64,000 nucleotides of DNA from Hymenobacter rubidus. Lineage in GTDB: Bacteria; Bacteroidota; Bacteroidia; Cytophagales; Hymenobacteraceae. The position numbers and the translations under genes are program-made. The notes under the pieces are model-generated. The model was not told where the DNA came from. It was given only the letters and a program-made list of their open reading frames with translations, and made no database searches. Location: positions 1 through 64,000 of the forward strand of contig NZ_JAERQF010000005.1 in the NCBI RefSeq assembly GCF_016734815.1, written 5' to 3'. Positions 23,637 to 32,343 of this stretch are shown one piece after another (the stretch's first letter is position 1; the number at the start of each line of letters is the position of its first letter).

Positions 23637-23900
23637 ACGTCATGCCGAGCGCAGCGAAGCATCTTTACCGCGGTGGTAAGTCGTCAAGCAAACGTAAACG
23701 GATAGTAAAAAGGTAGTCATGCTGAGCTTGTCGAAGCATCTCTACTGCAACGGTAAACCTGATTACTTGCGCGGGAGAGATGCTTCGGCTGCGCTCAGCA
23801 GGACGTTCGAGCGAATACGATTACTTCTGCACGAGTACTTAACTCATTCGATTGGAGTACTATCGAGGTAAAGATGCTTCGCTGCGCTCGGCATGACGTT
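23637..23900. repeat. Nested CTGAGC-GAAGCATCTC palindromes (family 1, copies 2-3)
   Basis: An outer pair (GTCATGCCGAGCGCAGCGAAG at 23639, reverse complement ending about 23896) encloses a complete inner copy (about 23717-23803, GTCATGCTGAGCTTGTCGAAG and its complement). It fills the whole gap before the MFS gene. I read it as one element inserted into another. Confidence 0.8.
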
Positions 23901-23926
23901 CGATGAGGCCGGCCATTCTCGACTCC

Positions 23927-25585
23927 TCAGCGCTGGCTTTCCAGGGTTTGCATGGGGGTGGCCAGTTCTACGTTTGAAGTATTGGGGAAAGCCAGGAAGT
24001 GCGTGACGCGGGGCCCGGTGGGCCCGCTGTGGTACTGCCGCACCTGGGCTTCTACAATCTTGTCTTCGCGGGTGAAGCGGTGGTGCTGGCGCTGGTGCTC
24101 GCCCCAGGTAGCCACATAGAAAAACTCGTTGATAAGGGTGGGGTGGGCCACGTCGGAAAACACGCCGGCACGCAGGGCCCCGTCGCGCAGCCGCAGGCGC
24201 TTGAGCTGCTCGGCGGCGGCCTGGAAAGCGGGCCAGTCGGCGGGCTCGACGTGGTACTCAATCATCACCAGCACCGGGCCGTCGTCGGGGTCGATTTCGT
24301 TTTCTATTGCGGGGTCGGGCCAGTGTTCGGCGGGGGCCAGGTCCAGGCCCTCGGCCGAGCGCATGGGGAAGGGCAGCGCCAGCAGCGTGCTGGCCAGCAT
24401 CCAGCCGGCGGCCACGAGCAGCGAGGTTTGCAGGGAAATGTGGTCGGCAAGCTCGCCCCACACCAGGCTGCCCACCGACAGGCCCGCCTGAAACACCAGC
24501 ATGTACACGCTAATCACCCGCGCCTGCACCCACTTGGGCACGCTCAGCTGCACGGTGGTGCTGAAGCTGGTCATCACCATCAGCCAGGCAATGCCCGAGG
24601 CGAACATCACGGCGTAGAGCAGGTAAATCTGGTTCACCAAGGCCAGCGCCAGGTTGGTGCCGCAAAAAGCGAGCACGCCCAGCAGCACCCGCTGGTTGAG
24701 GTTGAGCCGCGAGCCGGCCCGGCCCATGAGCACGGCCCCCGTCACGGCCCCGGCGCCCAGCCACGACAGCATCACGCCGTAGTGCCCCGAGCTGAGGTGC
24801 AGCTTGCGCGCCACCACCACCGACACCAGCCCCCACATGGCCGCCGCCCCAAACGAAAACGCGAACGTGCGCACCAGCACGCCATAAATGGACGGCGAAT
24901 ACTGCACGTAGCGCAGCCCGGCCCGCAGCGCCCCAATAAAATTCTCGGCCGGTCCGTTGGTTACCGTGGGTTTGCGCTTCCACAAATACACCACCGCCCA
25001 GGTGCCCAGAAAGGAAATCCCATTCAGCAAAAACACCCAGCCCGCCGAGTAGTAAGCAATAATGGCCCCGCCAATGGCCGGCCCGATGGCCCGCGCAATG
25101 TTATTGCTCACGCCGTTCAGCGTAATGGCCGAGGGCAGGGCCGGCCGGGGCACCAGCTCGGTGGCCACCGACTGCCAGATGGGCGCATTGAGCGCCGCGC
25201 CCATGCCCAGCAAAAACGTGAACCCCAGCACGCCCAACGCCGAAATGCCGCCCACCAGCGTGAGCACCCCCAGCCCGGTGGCCACCACCGCCATGAAGCC
25301 CTGCGTGAGCAGCAGCAGCTTGCGCCGGTCAATCAAGTCGGCCATGGCGCCGGCGGGCATGCTCAGCAAGAAGGCCGGCAGCGAGGTGGCCGTCTGCATC
25401 AGGGCCACCAGCAGGGCCGACGTGGTGAGGGTGGTCACGAGCCACACGCCCGCCACGTTCTGCATCCAGGTGCCCACGTTCGACACCATGCCCGCAATCC
25501 AGATAGCCCGGAAAATGGAATAGGCAAACGGGGCCCAGAGCGTGACCTTAGGGGCCGGTCCGGGCGGAGAAAGGGTTTCAGCCAT
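23927..25585 (-). CDS. MFS exporter, transmembrane secretion effector type (MFS_3)
   Basis: The 552-residue inner-membrane transporter has about 12 hydrophobic helices in residues 20-400 and a family loop (DLIDRRKLLLLTQG). A soluble C-terminal domain of roughly 130 residues begins GPVLVMIEYHVEPADWPAFQAAAEQLKR and includes VATWGEHQRQHHRFT. This is the arrangement of the MFS_3 (PF05977) group, related to enterobactin exporters, where the tail resembles an antibiotic-biosynthesis-monooxygenase fold. The start is the ATG before ETLSPPGPAPK; a non-conserved stretch precedes it. Cargo unknown. Confidence 0.85.
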   Translation of the reverse strand: MAETLSPPGPAPKVTLWAPFAYSIFRAIWIAGMVSNVGTWMQNVAGVWLVTTLTTSALLVALMQTATSLPAFLLSMPAGAMADLIDRRKLLLLTQGFMAVVATGLGVLTLVGGISALGVLGFTFLLGMGAALNAPIWQSVATELVPRPALPSAITLNGVSNNIARAIGPAIGGAIIAYYSAGWVFLLNGISFLGTWAVVYLWKRKPTVTNGPAENFIGALRAGLRYVQYSPSIYGVLVRTFAFSFGAAAMWGLVSVVVARKLHLSSGHYGVMLSWLGAGAVTGAVLMGRAGSRLNLNQRVLLGVLAFCGTNLALALVNQIYLLYAVMFASGIAWLMVMTSFSTTVQLSVPKWVQARVISVYMLVFQAGLSVGSLVWGELADHISLQTSLLVAAGWMLASTLLALPFPMRSAEGLDLAPAEHWPDPAIENEIDPDDGPVLVMIEYHVEPADWPAFQAAAEQLKRLRLRDGALRAGVFSDVAHPTLINEFFYVATWGEHQRQHHRFTREDKIVEAQVRQYHSGPTGPRVTHFLAFPNTSNVELATPMQTLESQR

Positions 25586-25677
25586 CAGGATATTGTCAAC
25601 AATTGCCCCTTGATAACAAGCCAAGGGGCCAAAAGGACTTCCTACGGTTTAGGGCAATGAACAGTTAGCGGTGAAAG

Positions 25678-25770
25678 CACGTCCTGCTGAGCTTGTCGGA
25701 GCATGTCTACCGCAATAGTAAATAGTTGCTTACGCGGTAGAGATGCTTCGACAAGCTCAGCAGGACGTTC
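25678..25770. repeat. CTGAGC-GAAGCATCTC palindrome (family 1, copy 4)
   Basis: GTCCTGCTGAGCTTGTCGGAG on the left and CTTCGACAAGCTCAGCAGGAC on the right form an inverted repeat. Confidence 0.9.
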
Positions 25771-25775
25771 CTTTT

Positions 25776-25818
25776 GCTCACTGCTCACTGCTCACTGCTC
25801 ACTGCTCACTGCTCACTG
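25776..25818. repeat. Tandem GCTCACT heptamer (about six copies)
   Basis: Six consecutive GCTCACT units end one base before the stop codon of the LacI-family gene. Slippage here could move the gene's 3' end. Confidence 0.9.
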
Positions 25819-25819
25819 C

Positions 25820-26854
25820 CTACCGCCGCTGCGACGACTCGCGCACCAGCAGCTTGGGTTTGAGCACAATGGGCTTGGGCGGGCCCTGGCGGTTGGGGCC
25901 GCTTTTCAGCATCTTTTGCAGCAGCTGCACCGCCGTTTTGCCCATTTGCTCGCAGCGCTGGTCCACGCTGCTGAGCATGGGCTCGGTGAGGGTGGTGAAC
26001 ATCTCGTTGCTGAAGCCGACCACCGCCACGTCCTGCGGCACGCGCAGGCGGTGCGCTTTGGCCACCTGCACGGCGCCCACGGCGGCCAGGTCGTTGCTCG
26101 AAAACACGGCATCCGGGCGCTGCGCTAGCCGCAGGAGCTGGCGCATGGACTGGCTGCCGCCCTTCTGGCTCATCTCGCTGAACACAATCAGGTCGTCGTC
26201 GATGGGCAGGCCGTGGGCCGTGAGGGCATCCCGGTAGCCCTGGTGGCGGTTTTTGTGAATGTTCAGGTGCAGCGGGCCGGTGAAGTGGGCAATGCGGGTG
26301 CTGCCCTGCTCGATGAGGTGGGTCACCACCTGGTAAGCGCCTTGGTAGTCGTCAATCATGACAGCGCTCACGTTGCTGCCCTGAAAGTCCTCCACCACGC
26401 GGTCGAAAAACACCAGCGGAATGTTCTGCTGGCGCACCGCCTCGAAGTGGCCGAAGCTCTGCGTGGTGTTGGCCAACGACACCAGAATGCCTTCCACCTG
26501 CGAATTCATTAGCAGGTCGATGTTTTTCTGCTCCTGCCGGGCGTCTTCGTTCGATTGGCAAATCATCACGTTGAAGCCCAGCTTGGCGGCTTCGGTGGCG
26601 ATGCCGTGCACCACCTGCGGGAAAAAGTGCCCCGTGATGTGCGGCACCAGCACGCCCAGCGTGTTGCTGCGGCCCCGGCGCAGGGCGGCGGCCAGCTGGT
26701 TGGGCTGGTAGTGCAGCTCCTCGGCCAGCTGGCGCACGCGGGCCTTGGTGGCTTCGCTCACGTCGTCGTGGTCGGAGAGGGCCCGCGAAATGGTGGAGGG
26801 GGAAAGTCCCAGCGTCTTGGCCAGGTCAGTAATGGAAGCGCGGCGATTGGCCAT
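25820..26854 (-). CDS. LacI-family transcriptional regulator
   Basis: The 344-residue repressor has an N-terminal LacI helix-turn-helix (ITDLAKTLGLSPSTISRALS, residues 7-26), followed by the hinge (YQPNQLAAALRRG). A periplasmic-binding-protein-like effector domain continues to about residue 330 (LGVLVPHITGHFFPQVVHGI, VFFDRV, DAVFSSNDLAAVGA). LacI/CcpA-type proteins bind palindromic operators and a sugar ligand. No sugar-catabolic operon is adjacent; the nearest carbohydrate-type genes are at 30 kb. The ATG chosen starts exactly at the helix-turn-helix; the frame is open upstream. Confidence 0.9.
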   Translation of the reverse strand: MANRRASITDLAKTLGLSPSTISRALSDHDDVSEATKARVRQLAEELHYQPNQLAAALRRGRSNTLGVLVPHITGHFFPQVVHGIATEAAKLGFNVMICQSNEDARQEQKNIDLLMNSQVEGILVSLANTTQSFGHFEAVRQQNIPLVFFDRVVEDFQGSNVSAVMIDDYQGAYQVVTHLIEQGSTRIAHFTGPLHLNIHKNRHQGYRDALTAHGLPIDDDLIVFSEMSQKGGSQSMRQLLRLAQRPDAVFSSNDLAAVGAVQVAKAHRLRVPQDVAVVGFSNEMFTTLTEPMLSSVDQRCEQMGKTAVQLLQKMLKSGPNRQGPPKPIVLKPKLLVRESSQRR

Positions 26855-27171
26855 CTGGTGGTTGTAGCGAGGTGGAAAAATGCCGGTCCTGGGGCGCTGA
26901 TGCGCCCGGTCCGGGCTTCGCACGGCCGGAAGCGTTAGAACCGTTTGCCCAAGGGCGCTCCGGCGCGGCGTGCTGACAAGTAACCGAAAGTTGGAAAAGC
27001 AGCCCAGTGAACAGGCCGCTTATTTCGGGGCTAGATGGGAATTCTACCGCAATCTAACAGCCGGATTCGATTCCGGAGTTTTTGGCGCCAACTTTTTTGT
27101 CCAGTTCGCTGCCTACAACCGTGTTCAAGGCTTTTTATGCTTCAGTTTATTATTTAATTAAGGTATATACA
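26855..27171. other. Gene-free stretch upstream of the LacI gene
   Basis: The left half is GC-rich and the right half (27040-27171) is A/T-rich, with runs such as TTATTATTTAATTAAGG. I saw no open frame with coding sense, no inverted repeat and no clear -7 box. Confidence 0.5.
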
Positions 27172-27774
27172 TTATTCAACTATCAACCCAAACTTGGCCA
27201 CCACTCCCAGCAGCCCGTGCAAGGTGAAGCGGGCCCCCGCCAGCGGGTTGGTTTCGGGGTCGATGACGAAGCCGGAGGCACTGGTGAAATCGGCCCCCAC
27301 CAGACGGGTATTCTGAAACACAGCTCCCGCCAGTATGCAGTCTTGGAACACGGCCTGCGAGAGGTCGGCATCGGCAAAATCGGCTTCTTCCAGGTTGCAA
27401 TCCATGAAGCGCGTAGCCGGCATGGTGCGCCCCGCAAAGGAAGCATAGCGCAACTGGCACTGGTCGAAATGCACGCCAAACAGCATGTCGCGGCAGGCCG
27501 TGAATTGCAGGCCCAGCAGCTTGCATTCGTCAAAGGCCACGTTCTGCAGGGCCGTGCCCGCCAGCTTGGCCGCCGACAGGTTGCAGCGCTCAAAGCGGCA
27601 GTCGGTGAAGCGCAGCCGGCTCAAGTCCGCTTCCCCAAACTCGCAGTTGATGAAGTGGTATTCGTCGAATTCGAGCTGGCCCAGCAGGTGGCGGGCATCC
27701 CAGCGCTCCACAACGTTTTCTTCGGGAAAGCGCGTGGGTTTGCGCAGGGTAGCAGGCTTGCGGCGGGGCTTCAT
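27172..27774 (-). CDS. Pentapeptide-repeat protein
   Basis: The 200-residue protein consists mostly of A(D/N)LXX-type pentapeptide repeats between residues about 35 and 165 (CEFGEADLSRLRF, CRFERCNLSAAKLAGTALQN, CNLEEADFADADLSQAVF, RLVGADFTSAS), which fold into a right-handed quadrilateral beta-helix. Some members mimic DNA and protect gyrase, but most have no known role. It is cytoplasmic with no signal peptide. The C-terminus ends in a hydrophobic strand (VVAKFGLIVE). Confidence 0.9.
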   Translation of the reverse strand: MKPRRKPATLRKPTRFPEENVVERWDARHLLGQLEFDEYHFINCEFGEADLSRLRFTDCRFERCNLSAAKLAGTALQNVAFDECKLLGLQFTACRDMLFGVHFDQCQLRYASFAGRTMPATRFMDCNLEEADFADADLSQAVFQDCILAGAVFQNTRLVGADFTSASGFVIDPETNPLAGARFTLHGLLGVVAKFGLIVE

Positions 27775-27799
27775 AAGCAGAATCTTTGTCGAACAAAGA

Positions 27800-28044
27800 A
27801 CGTCATGCTGAGCGCAGTCGAAGCATCTCTACTGCACAAGTAATCCAATTGCAGCGGTTTCGGAGTCGGTATACAGGCGCTGGAAGTAGCGCGAACTGTG
27901 TAGTTCGCGTCCCCGCATCATCTTATCGAAGCGACTGGCGCGGGGGGCACGAACTGCACAGTTCGCGCTACGGTACACCGACCCCGAATCTGCTCTAAAT
28001 CAACAAAGCGGGAGTGATGCTTCGACTGCGCTCAGCAGGACCGC
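27800..28044. repeat. Family 1 palindrome split by a GTAGCGCGAAC element
   Basis: The left arm (GTCATGCTGAGCGCAGTCGAAG) and right arm (CTTCGACTGCGCTCAGCAGGAC) are those of a single family 1 element but are separated by a complete family 2 palindrome at 27853-27999. The layout suggests the second element inserted into the first. Confidence 0.8.
27853..27999. repeat. GTAGCGCGAAC palindrome (copy 3, nested)
   Basis: The left arm AGCGGTTTCGGAGTCGGTAT and AGTAGCGCGAACTGTGTAG, with the right arm complementary, closely match the element at 13824. Confidence 0.9.
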
Positions 28045-28067
28045 CATTCAAAGGGTCCCACAGTAGC

Positions 28068-30152
28068 CTATAGCTTCACTACCCGCTGCACTTGGCTGAA
28101 ATCGGCGCCGCTCAGCCGAAGCACGTAGGTGCCGGCGGCCAGCGCGGCCGTGCGCCGCCCAATTTCCGTCTGTAAGTCAGTGGCCGTGCCATGCAGCGTC
28201 AGCACGCGCTGGCCCATCGGCGACAGCACCTCCAGGGTGAGGGGCTGCGCACCCAGGCCGGTGATGCGGAGGTTGAACGCGCCCGGGGCCGGGTTGGGAA
28301 AGACCTCCAGTTGAGCACTGGCAGCGGGGCGGGAAGCCGCCGTGACCGTGCTGGTAAAGTTCAGGCCAATGAGGATGGGGTCGTGGTCGGAAGAGCGGAA
28401 CGGGCTGTTTACATCGGTAGCGGCCCCGGCGATGTCGTACTCCAGAAATTCCGGCTCGGCGGCATTGATGTGCCACTTTTCCACGGCGGCGTGGCCCACC
28501 AGGTTGGGCGTGAGCACGGCGTGGTCGAGGCTGCCGCTCAGGCCATTGAAAAGGTAGGAAGCGCTGCTGGCCGGGCTGCCCAGCACAAAGCCGGCGGCCC
28601 GCAGAATGTCCATGGGGTCTTCCTCGTAGTTGGCGTTGTAGTCGCCCACGCTTACCACGTAGCGGGTGCCGGCGGGCTTCACCGTGTTGTTGATGAACTG
28701 GACCAGTGCATCGGCTTGATTTTTACGACGCAGGTTGGATGCGCCCTGGCCGTCGCCCTGGTCGGCGTTGGCGCCGGTGCCGCTGGCTTTCGATTTCAGG
28801 TGGTTGACCACCAGGGCAAAGGTGTCGCGCACGGCCGTGTTGTTGGTCGTGAACAACTGGGCCAGCGGCGGCCGCTCAAAGATGCCCGTGACGGTAGCCA
28901 GCAGGGCCGGGCCATACGGCGTGAGCACGGCGGGCTTGTAGATAATGGCGCAGTGAATGAGGTCGGTGTCGTTGGGCTGCGAGAATAGGCCGCCGTCGTT
29001 GACAAAGGCATAGGTGCCCGCGCCAAAGGCCTGGTTCAGCCCGTTCACCAAATCCTGGATGGCCGAAACGGGCCGGGTGCCGTCGTTTTCCACCTCCATC
29101 AGGCCAAACACGTCGGCATTCATCTGGGTGAGGGCGGCGAGAATTTTGCTGCGCTGGCGCTGAAAATCGGCCAGGGTGAGGGCCCCGCGCGAGGTGGGGA
29201 AGCCGCCGCCCGCGCCGTCGCCGTTGAAGAAGTTCAGCACGTTCATACTGGCAATCTTCACATCAAGGGGGCCAAAAGTGGGCACCGGCGGGCGCACGGT
29301 GGTCACGACTGGTGCATTGGCGCCCGGCAGCGGCTGAATGCGCCAACTGCTGCTGGCGTACCCCATGATGCCGCGCAGGCCGGCAATGGTGCTGCCCACG
29401 CGCACGGTGCCGGTGGTGGCGTCAAGGTAGGGGATGGGCGTGGGGTTCACCGTAACCCGGCCATCGTCGAGCAGCAGCGACTTGGCCACGTTGGCGGCGG
29501 CGTAGGCGTTCACGGCGGGCACGTTGGTGGTGCCGCTGCTGCTGGTGCCGCTGGCGGGGTCGTCGTTGGGGTCTACAAACTGCGTGGGCTGGTACACGAG
29601 GCCGCGCAGGGAAATGTCCAGCTCGCCGCGCGACTTCAGCGTGGCCACGTCCGATACCGTGACGGCGGCCAAAAATTGCACCAGCATGCCTTCAACGGCT
29701 TCGGCATCGGTCACCACCGAAAACGTCGCGTTGTTCAGCGTGCTGAACGCGGGCAGGGCGCTGCTGGCCGCCAGCACCGTGACAACCGGACTGGTGAGCA
29801 CGGCCTGGTTGTTCGAGGGCGAACTGGCACTTTCCAGAACTGCGCCGCTGATGCGCACTTTGTTGCCGGGCACCACCGTGGGGTTGGTTTGCACCACAAA
29901 CAGGGCATCGGAAGTGGCGGGGTTGCCATCGGCGTCGGCCGCATCGTTTTGCACGTAGAAACCGGCCGGACTCAGGCCAGGGTACACGGCCGTCACCACG
30001 CCCTCGATGGTGTAATTGCCCGAGGTGGCCAGCACGCCCGTGCCCTGAATGGTGCCAATGGGCGTGACCGTCTGGGCCTGAGCGGGGGCGAAGCCGGTAG
30101 CCAGCACACCAAAAAGAACCGGAAAAAATGCGCGGATAAAGACCTTCGCCAT
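28068..30152 (-). CDS. Secreted endonuclease/exonuclease/phosphatase, ExeM/NucH-like, T9SS cargo
   Basis: The 694-residue extracellular nuclease has a signal peptide (1-26, ending PAQAQ) and an N-terminal OB-fold/DUF-like region (YTIEGVVTAVYPGL...GFYVQND, about 45-190). An EEP catalytic domain spans about 295-600: IASMNVLNFFNGDG, DVFGLMEVENDG, LVVNHLKSKASG, VSVGDYNANYEEDPM, SDHDPILIGL. A C-terminal T9SS sorting domain covers about 615-694 (LEVFPNPAPGAFNLRI, GTYVLRL). The Glu in MEVEND, the Asn in GDYNAN and the His in SDHDP are the expected catalytic or metal residues. It should degrade extracellular DNA for nutrient use. Divergent from the Gfo/Idh gene. Confidence 0.9.
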   Translation of the reverse strand: MAKVFIRAFFPVLFGVLATGFAPAQAQTVTPIGTIQGTGVLATSGNYTIEGVVTAVYPGLSPAGFYVQNDAADADGNPATSDALFVVQTNPTVVPGNKVRISGAVLESASSPSNNQAVLTSPVVTVLAASSALPAFSTLNNATFSVVTDAEAVEGMLVQFLAAVTVSDVATLKSRGELDISLRGLVYQPTQFVDPNDDPASGTSSSGTTNVPAVNAYAAANVAKSLLLDDGRVTVNPTPIPYLDATTGTVRVGSTIAGLRGIMGYASSSWRIQPLPGANAPVVTTVRPPVPTFGPLDVKIASMNVLNFFNGDGAGGGFPTSRGALTLADFQRQRSKILAALTQMNADVFGLMEVENDGTRPVSAIQDLVNGLNQAFGAGTYAFVNDGGLFSQPNDTDLIHCAIIYKPAVLTPYGPALLATVTGIFERPPLAQLFTTNNTAVRDTFALVVNHLKSKASGTGANADQGDGQGASNLRRKNQADALVQFINNTVKPAGTRYVVSVGDYNANYEEDPMDILRAAGFVLGSPASSASYLFNGLSGSLDHAVLTPNLVGHAAVEKWHINAAEPEFLEYDIAGAATDVNSPFRSSDHDPILIGLNFTSTVTAASRPAASAQLEVFPNPAPGAFNLRITGLGAQPLTLEVLSPMGQRVLTLHGTATDLQTEIGRRTAALAAGTYVLRLSGADFSQVQRVVKL

Positions 30153-30336
30153 ACAGCCAAAAACAATTAATCCCCCATGCGGGGCTATAAATGTACTGGT
30201 AATTTGTGGGTTGAGGGCGGTCGGCGCGTGGGCGTGGCCAGTGGGTGGGCCGCGCTGGCCGACAACTCGGAGGCGTATTGGGCACGTAAGGAAAAAATCC
30301 CTGCCGATTTCACCTTTCCATCCTTAGCCGACCTTC

Positions 30337-31683
30337 ATGTTTCAGGAAAATACTGCTGCCCCGGACGTTCACGAAACTTCTGCCGCGGCATCGGGCTGCG
30401 ACACCTCGCGCCGCCAGTTCATCAACCACGCCGGCCGCGGGCTGCTGGCCGTGGGCGTGGCCAGCGCCCTGCCCGTAGCCGCCGCCAAAGCCCACCCAGC
30501 TGCCGGGGCCGTGCTGCCCGTGGGCGGCCCGCTCGACATCAAACTGCCGCCCCTGGAAGCCCCCACCGACCCCAAAGGCGCCGACCCTTTCAACCCCGAT
30601 GCGCCCGACCGCCGCGTGGGCTACGCCCTGGTGGGCCTGGGCCACCTCACGCTGAACGAGATTTTGCCGGCTTTTGGCAAGTGCAGGCACGCCAGGCCGG
30701 TGGCCCTGGTGAGCGGCGACGCGGATAAAATGGCCAAAGTGGCTCAGCAATACGGCATCAAGGCCAGCAGCTGCTATTCGTACCAGACCTACGATAAGCT
30801 CAAAGACAACCCCGAAGTGGAGGTGATTTACATTGTGCTGCCCAACTCCATGCACCACGAATTCACCATTCGGGGCGCGAAGGCCGGCAAGCACATCCTC
30901 TGCGAAAAGCCCATGGCTAACTCGGCCAAGGAGTGCGAGGAAATGATTGAGGCCTGCAAAAAAGCCGGCAAAAAGCTCATGATTGCCTACCGCATTCAGT
31001 ACGAGCCGCTGAACCGGATGGCCCAAAAAGCGGTGCGCGACAAAACCTACGGCGCCACCAAGATGATTCAGATGATGAACTGCCAGAACCAGGCCCACGA
31101 CCAGCAGTGGCGCCACAAAAAAGCCCTGGCCGGCGGCGGTTCCCTGCCCGATGTGGGCCTGTACTGCCTCAACACCACGCGCTTTCTGCTGGGCGAAGAG
31201 CCGACCGAAGTCTCGGCCCAGATTTACAGCACGCCGGGCGACGACCGGTTCAAGGAAATCGAAGAGAACGTGAGCTTTACGCTGCGCTTTCCGAGCGGCG
31301 TGATTTCGCAGTGCATGACGGGCTACGGCTCCTTCAATAACAAGAGCTACACGGTGTACGCCGAAACCGGCAGCCTCCGGATGGACCCGGCGTTCCCTTA
31401 CCACGGCCTGCACCAGGAGCGCATTCACGCCCCCGGCGGCAAGCAGCTGAAGGAAACGCCCAACGACCCCGGCAAAGACCAGTTTGCCCTCGAAATGGAC
31501 CACATGGCCGAGTGCGTGCGCCAGAACAAAACGCCCTACACGCCCGGCGAAGAGGGCCTGCAGGACCAGCGCATCATGGAAGCCATCTACCAGTCGGCCC
31601 GCGAAAACAAGCCGGTGAAGCTGCCCGCCGTGGCCAAAATGGACGCTTTCCGGGGCGAAGCGCCCAAGGAGGAAGAGGCATAA
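30337..31683 (+). CDS. Gfo/Idh/MocA-family oxidoreductase with Tat signal
   Basis: The 448-residue NAD(P)-dependent oxidoreductase resembles glucose-fructose oxidoreductase. It has a twin-arginine signal (SRRQFINHAGRGLLAVGVAS, Arg pair at about 25-26), so it is folded before export to the periplasm. The Rossmann domain starts VGYALVGLGHLTLNEILPAF (about 92-111) and the EKP motif lies in CEKPMANS (about 190), with the catalytic Lys. The C-terminal alpha/beta domain includes DVGLYCLN. Sugar or sugar-acid substrates are typical. It is a single gene, followed by a hairpin. Confidence 0.9.
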   Translation: MFQENTAAPDVHETSAAASGCDTSRRQFINHAGRGLLAVGVASALPVAAAKAHPAAGAVLPVGGPLDIKLPPLEAPTDPKGADPFNPDAPDRRVGYALVGLGHLTLNEILPAFGKCRHARPVALVSGDADKMAKVAQQYGIKASSCYSYQTYDKLKDNPEVEVIYIVLPNSMHHEFTIRGAKAGKHILCEKPMANSAKECEEMIEACKKAGKKLMIAYRIQYEPLNRMAQKAVRDKTYGATKMIQMMNCQNQAHDQQWRHKKALAGGGSLPDVGLYCLNTTRFLLGEEPTEVSAQIYSTPGDDRFKEIEENVSFTLRFPSGVISQCMTGYGSFNNKSYTVYAETGSLRMDPAFPYHGLHQERIHAPGGKQLKETPNDPGKDQFALEMDHMAECVRQNKTPYTPGEEGLQDQRIMEAIYQSARENKPVKLPAVAKMDAFRGEAPKEEEA

Positions 31684-31706
31684 GCAACGGGACAAAAAAA
31701 CATGCG

Positions 31707-31750
31707 CGCACGGAATAACCTCAACCGGGGGTTGCCGGTTGAGGCGTGCG
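31707..31750 (+). other. Two-tier hairpin between oxidoreductase and STAS-like genes
   Basis: CCTCAACC/GGTTGAGG (31719-31726 with 31737-31744) is enclosed by CGCAC/GTGCG. No adjacent T-run follows, so it may be a weak terminator or a leader structure of the next gene. Confidence 0.5.
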
Positions 31751-31792
31751 GGCTTATTCGGCGCACCGTTGGTGGCCCCCGCTTTTTTATTG

Positions 31793-32209
31793 ATGGTTAA
31801 ATCCAGTCGCGCCCTTTATTTCGAAAACAGCAGCGGCCGCATTTGGGAAGAGCCGGAAGGCTACCTGCGGCTGGAATACGGTGCTGGTGCCCGCGAGGCC
31901 GTGCAGTTCCGGTCCTTGCTCACGCACGCGGCGCAGGCCATGAGCCGCCGCCAATGGAACAAAATGCTGGTCGACCAGCGCGAAATGGCGCCCTTCAGCC
32001 CCAGCGAACAGGACTGGATGACCAACGAATGGCTGCCCCGCGCCGTGAGCGAGCACGGCTACCGCTACGGCGCCATCTTGGTAGCGCACAACGTGTTTGC
32101 CCGCTTGGCCACCAATCAGTTCATGATGGCCTCGCGGGGCTTGCCACATGTCTACCGCACCTTCGAGGCGGAAGCAGCGGCGGTGGCGTGGCTGCAGGAG
32201 CAGCAGTAG
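31793..32209 (+). CDS. STAS/SpoIIAA-like small protein (family A)
   Basis: The 138-residue paralogue of the gene at 17041 matches over its whole length: LYFENSSGRIW, YLRLEYGAG, SRRQWNKMLVDQREMAPFSPSEQDWM, LPRAVSEHGYRYGAILVAHNVFARLATNQF, LPHVYRTFEAE. It has no signal peptide or membrane segment. Function unknown. I used the ATG starting MVKSSRALYF; 18 upstream codons are open but overlap the hairpin. Confidence 0.7.
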   Translation: MVKSSRALYFENSSGRIWEEPEGYLRLEYGAGAREAVQFRSLLTHAAQAMSRRQWNKMLVDQREMAPFSPSEQDWMTNEWLPRAVSEHGYRYGAILVAHNVFARLATNQFMMASRGLPHVYRTFEAEAAAVAWLQEQQ

Positions 32210-32235
32210 AAAGAGGTACGCCCACAAAAGCGGAA

Positions 32236-32335
32236 CGTCATGCCGAGCGCAGCCGAGGCATCTCGCTCGCAATAGTAAACCCATTCAATAGGATTACTAC
32301 CATAAGCAAGATGCCTCGGCTGCGCTCGGCATGAC
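32236..32335. repeat. CTGAGC-GAAGCATCTC palindrome (family 1, copy 6)
   Basis: GTCATGCCGAGCGCAGCCGAG on the left and CTCGGCTGCGCTCGGCATGAC on the right form a perfect 21-bp inverted repeat between the convergent STAS-like and lysA genes. Confidence 0.9.
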
Positions 32336-32343
32336 TGTTCTTT

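Noticed and set aside
25776..25818. Tandem heptamer as a CRISPR array
   Set aside because: The units are 7 bases without spacers, so this is a simple tandem repeat.
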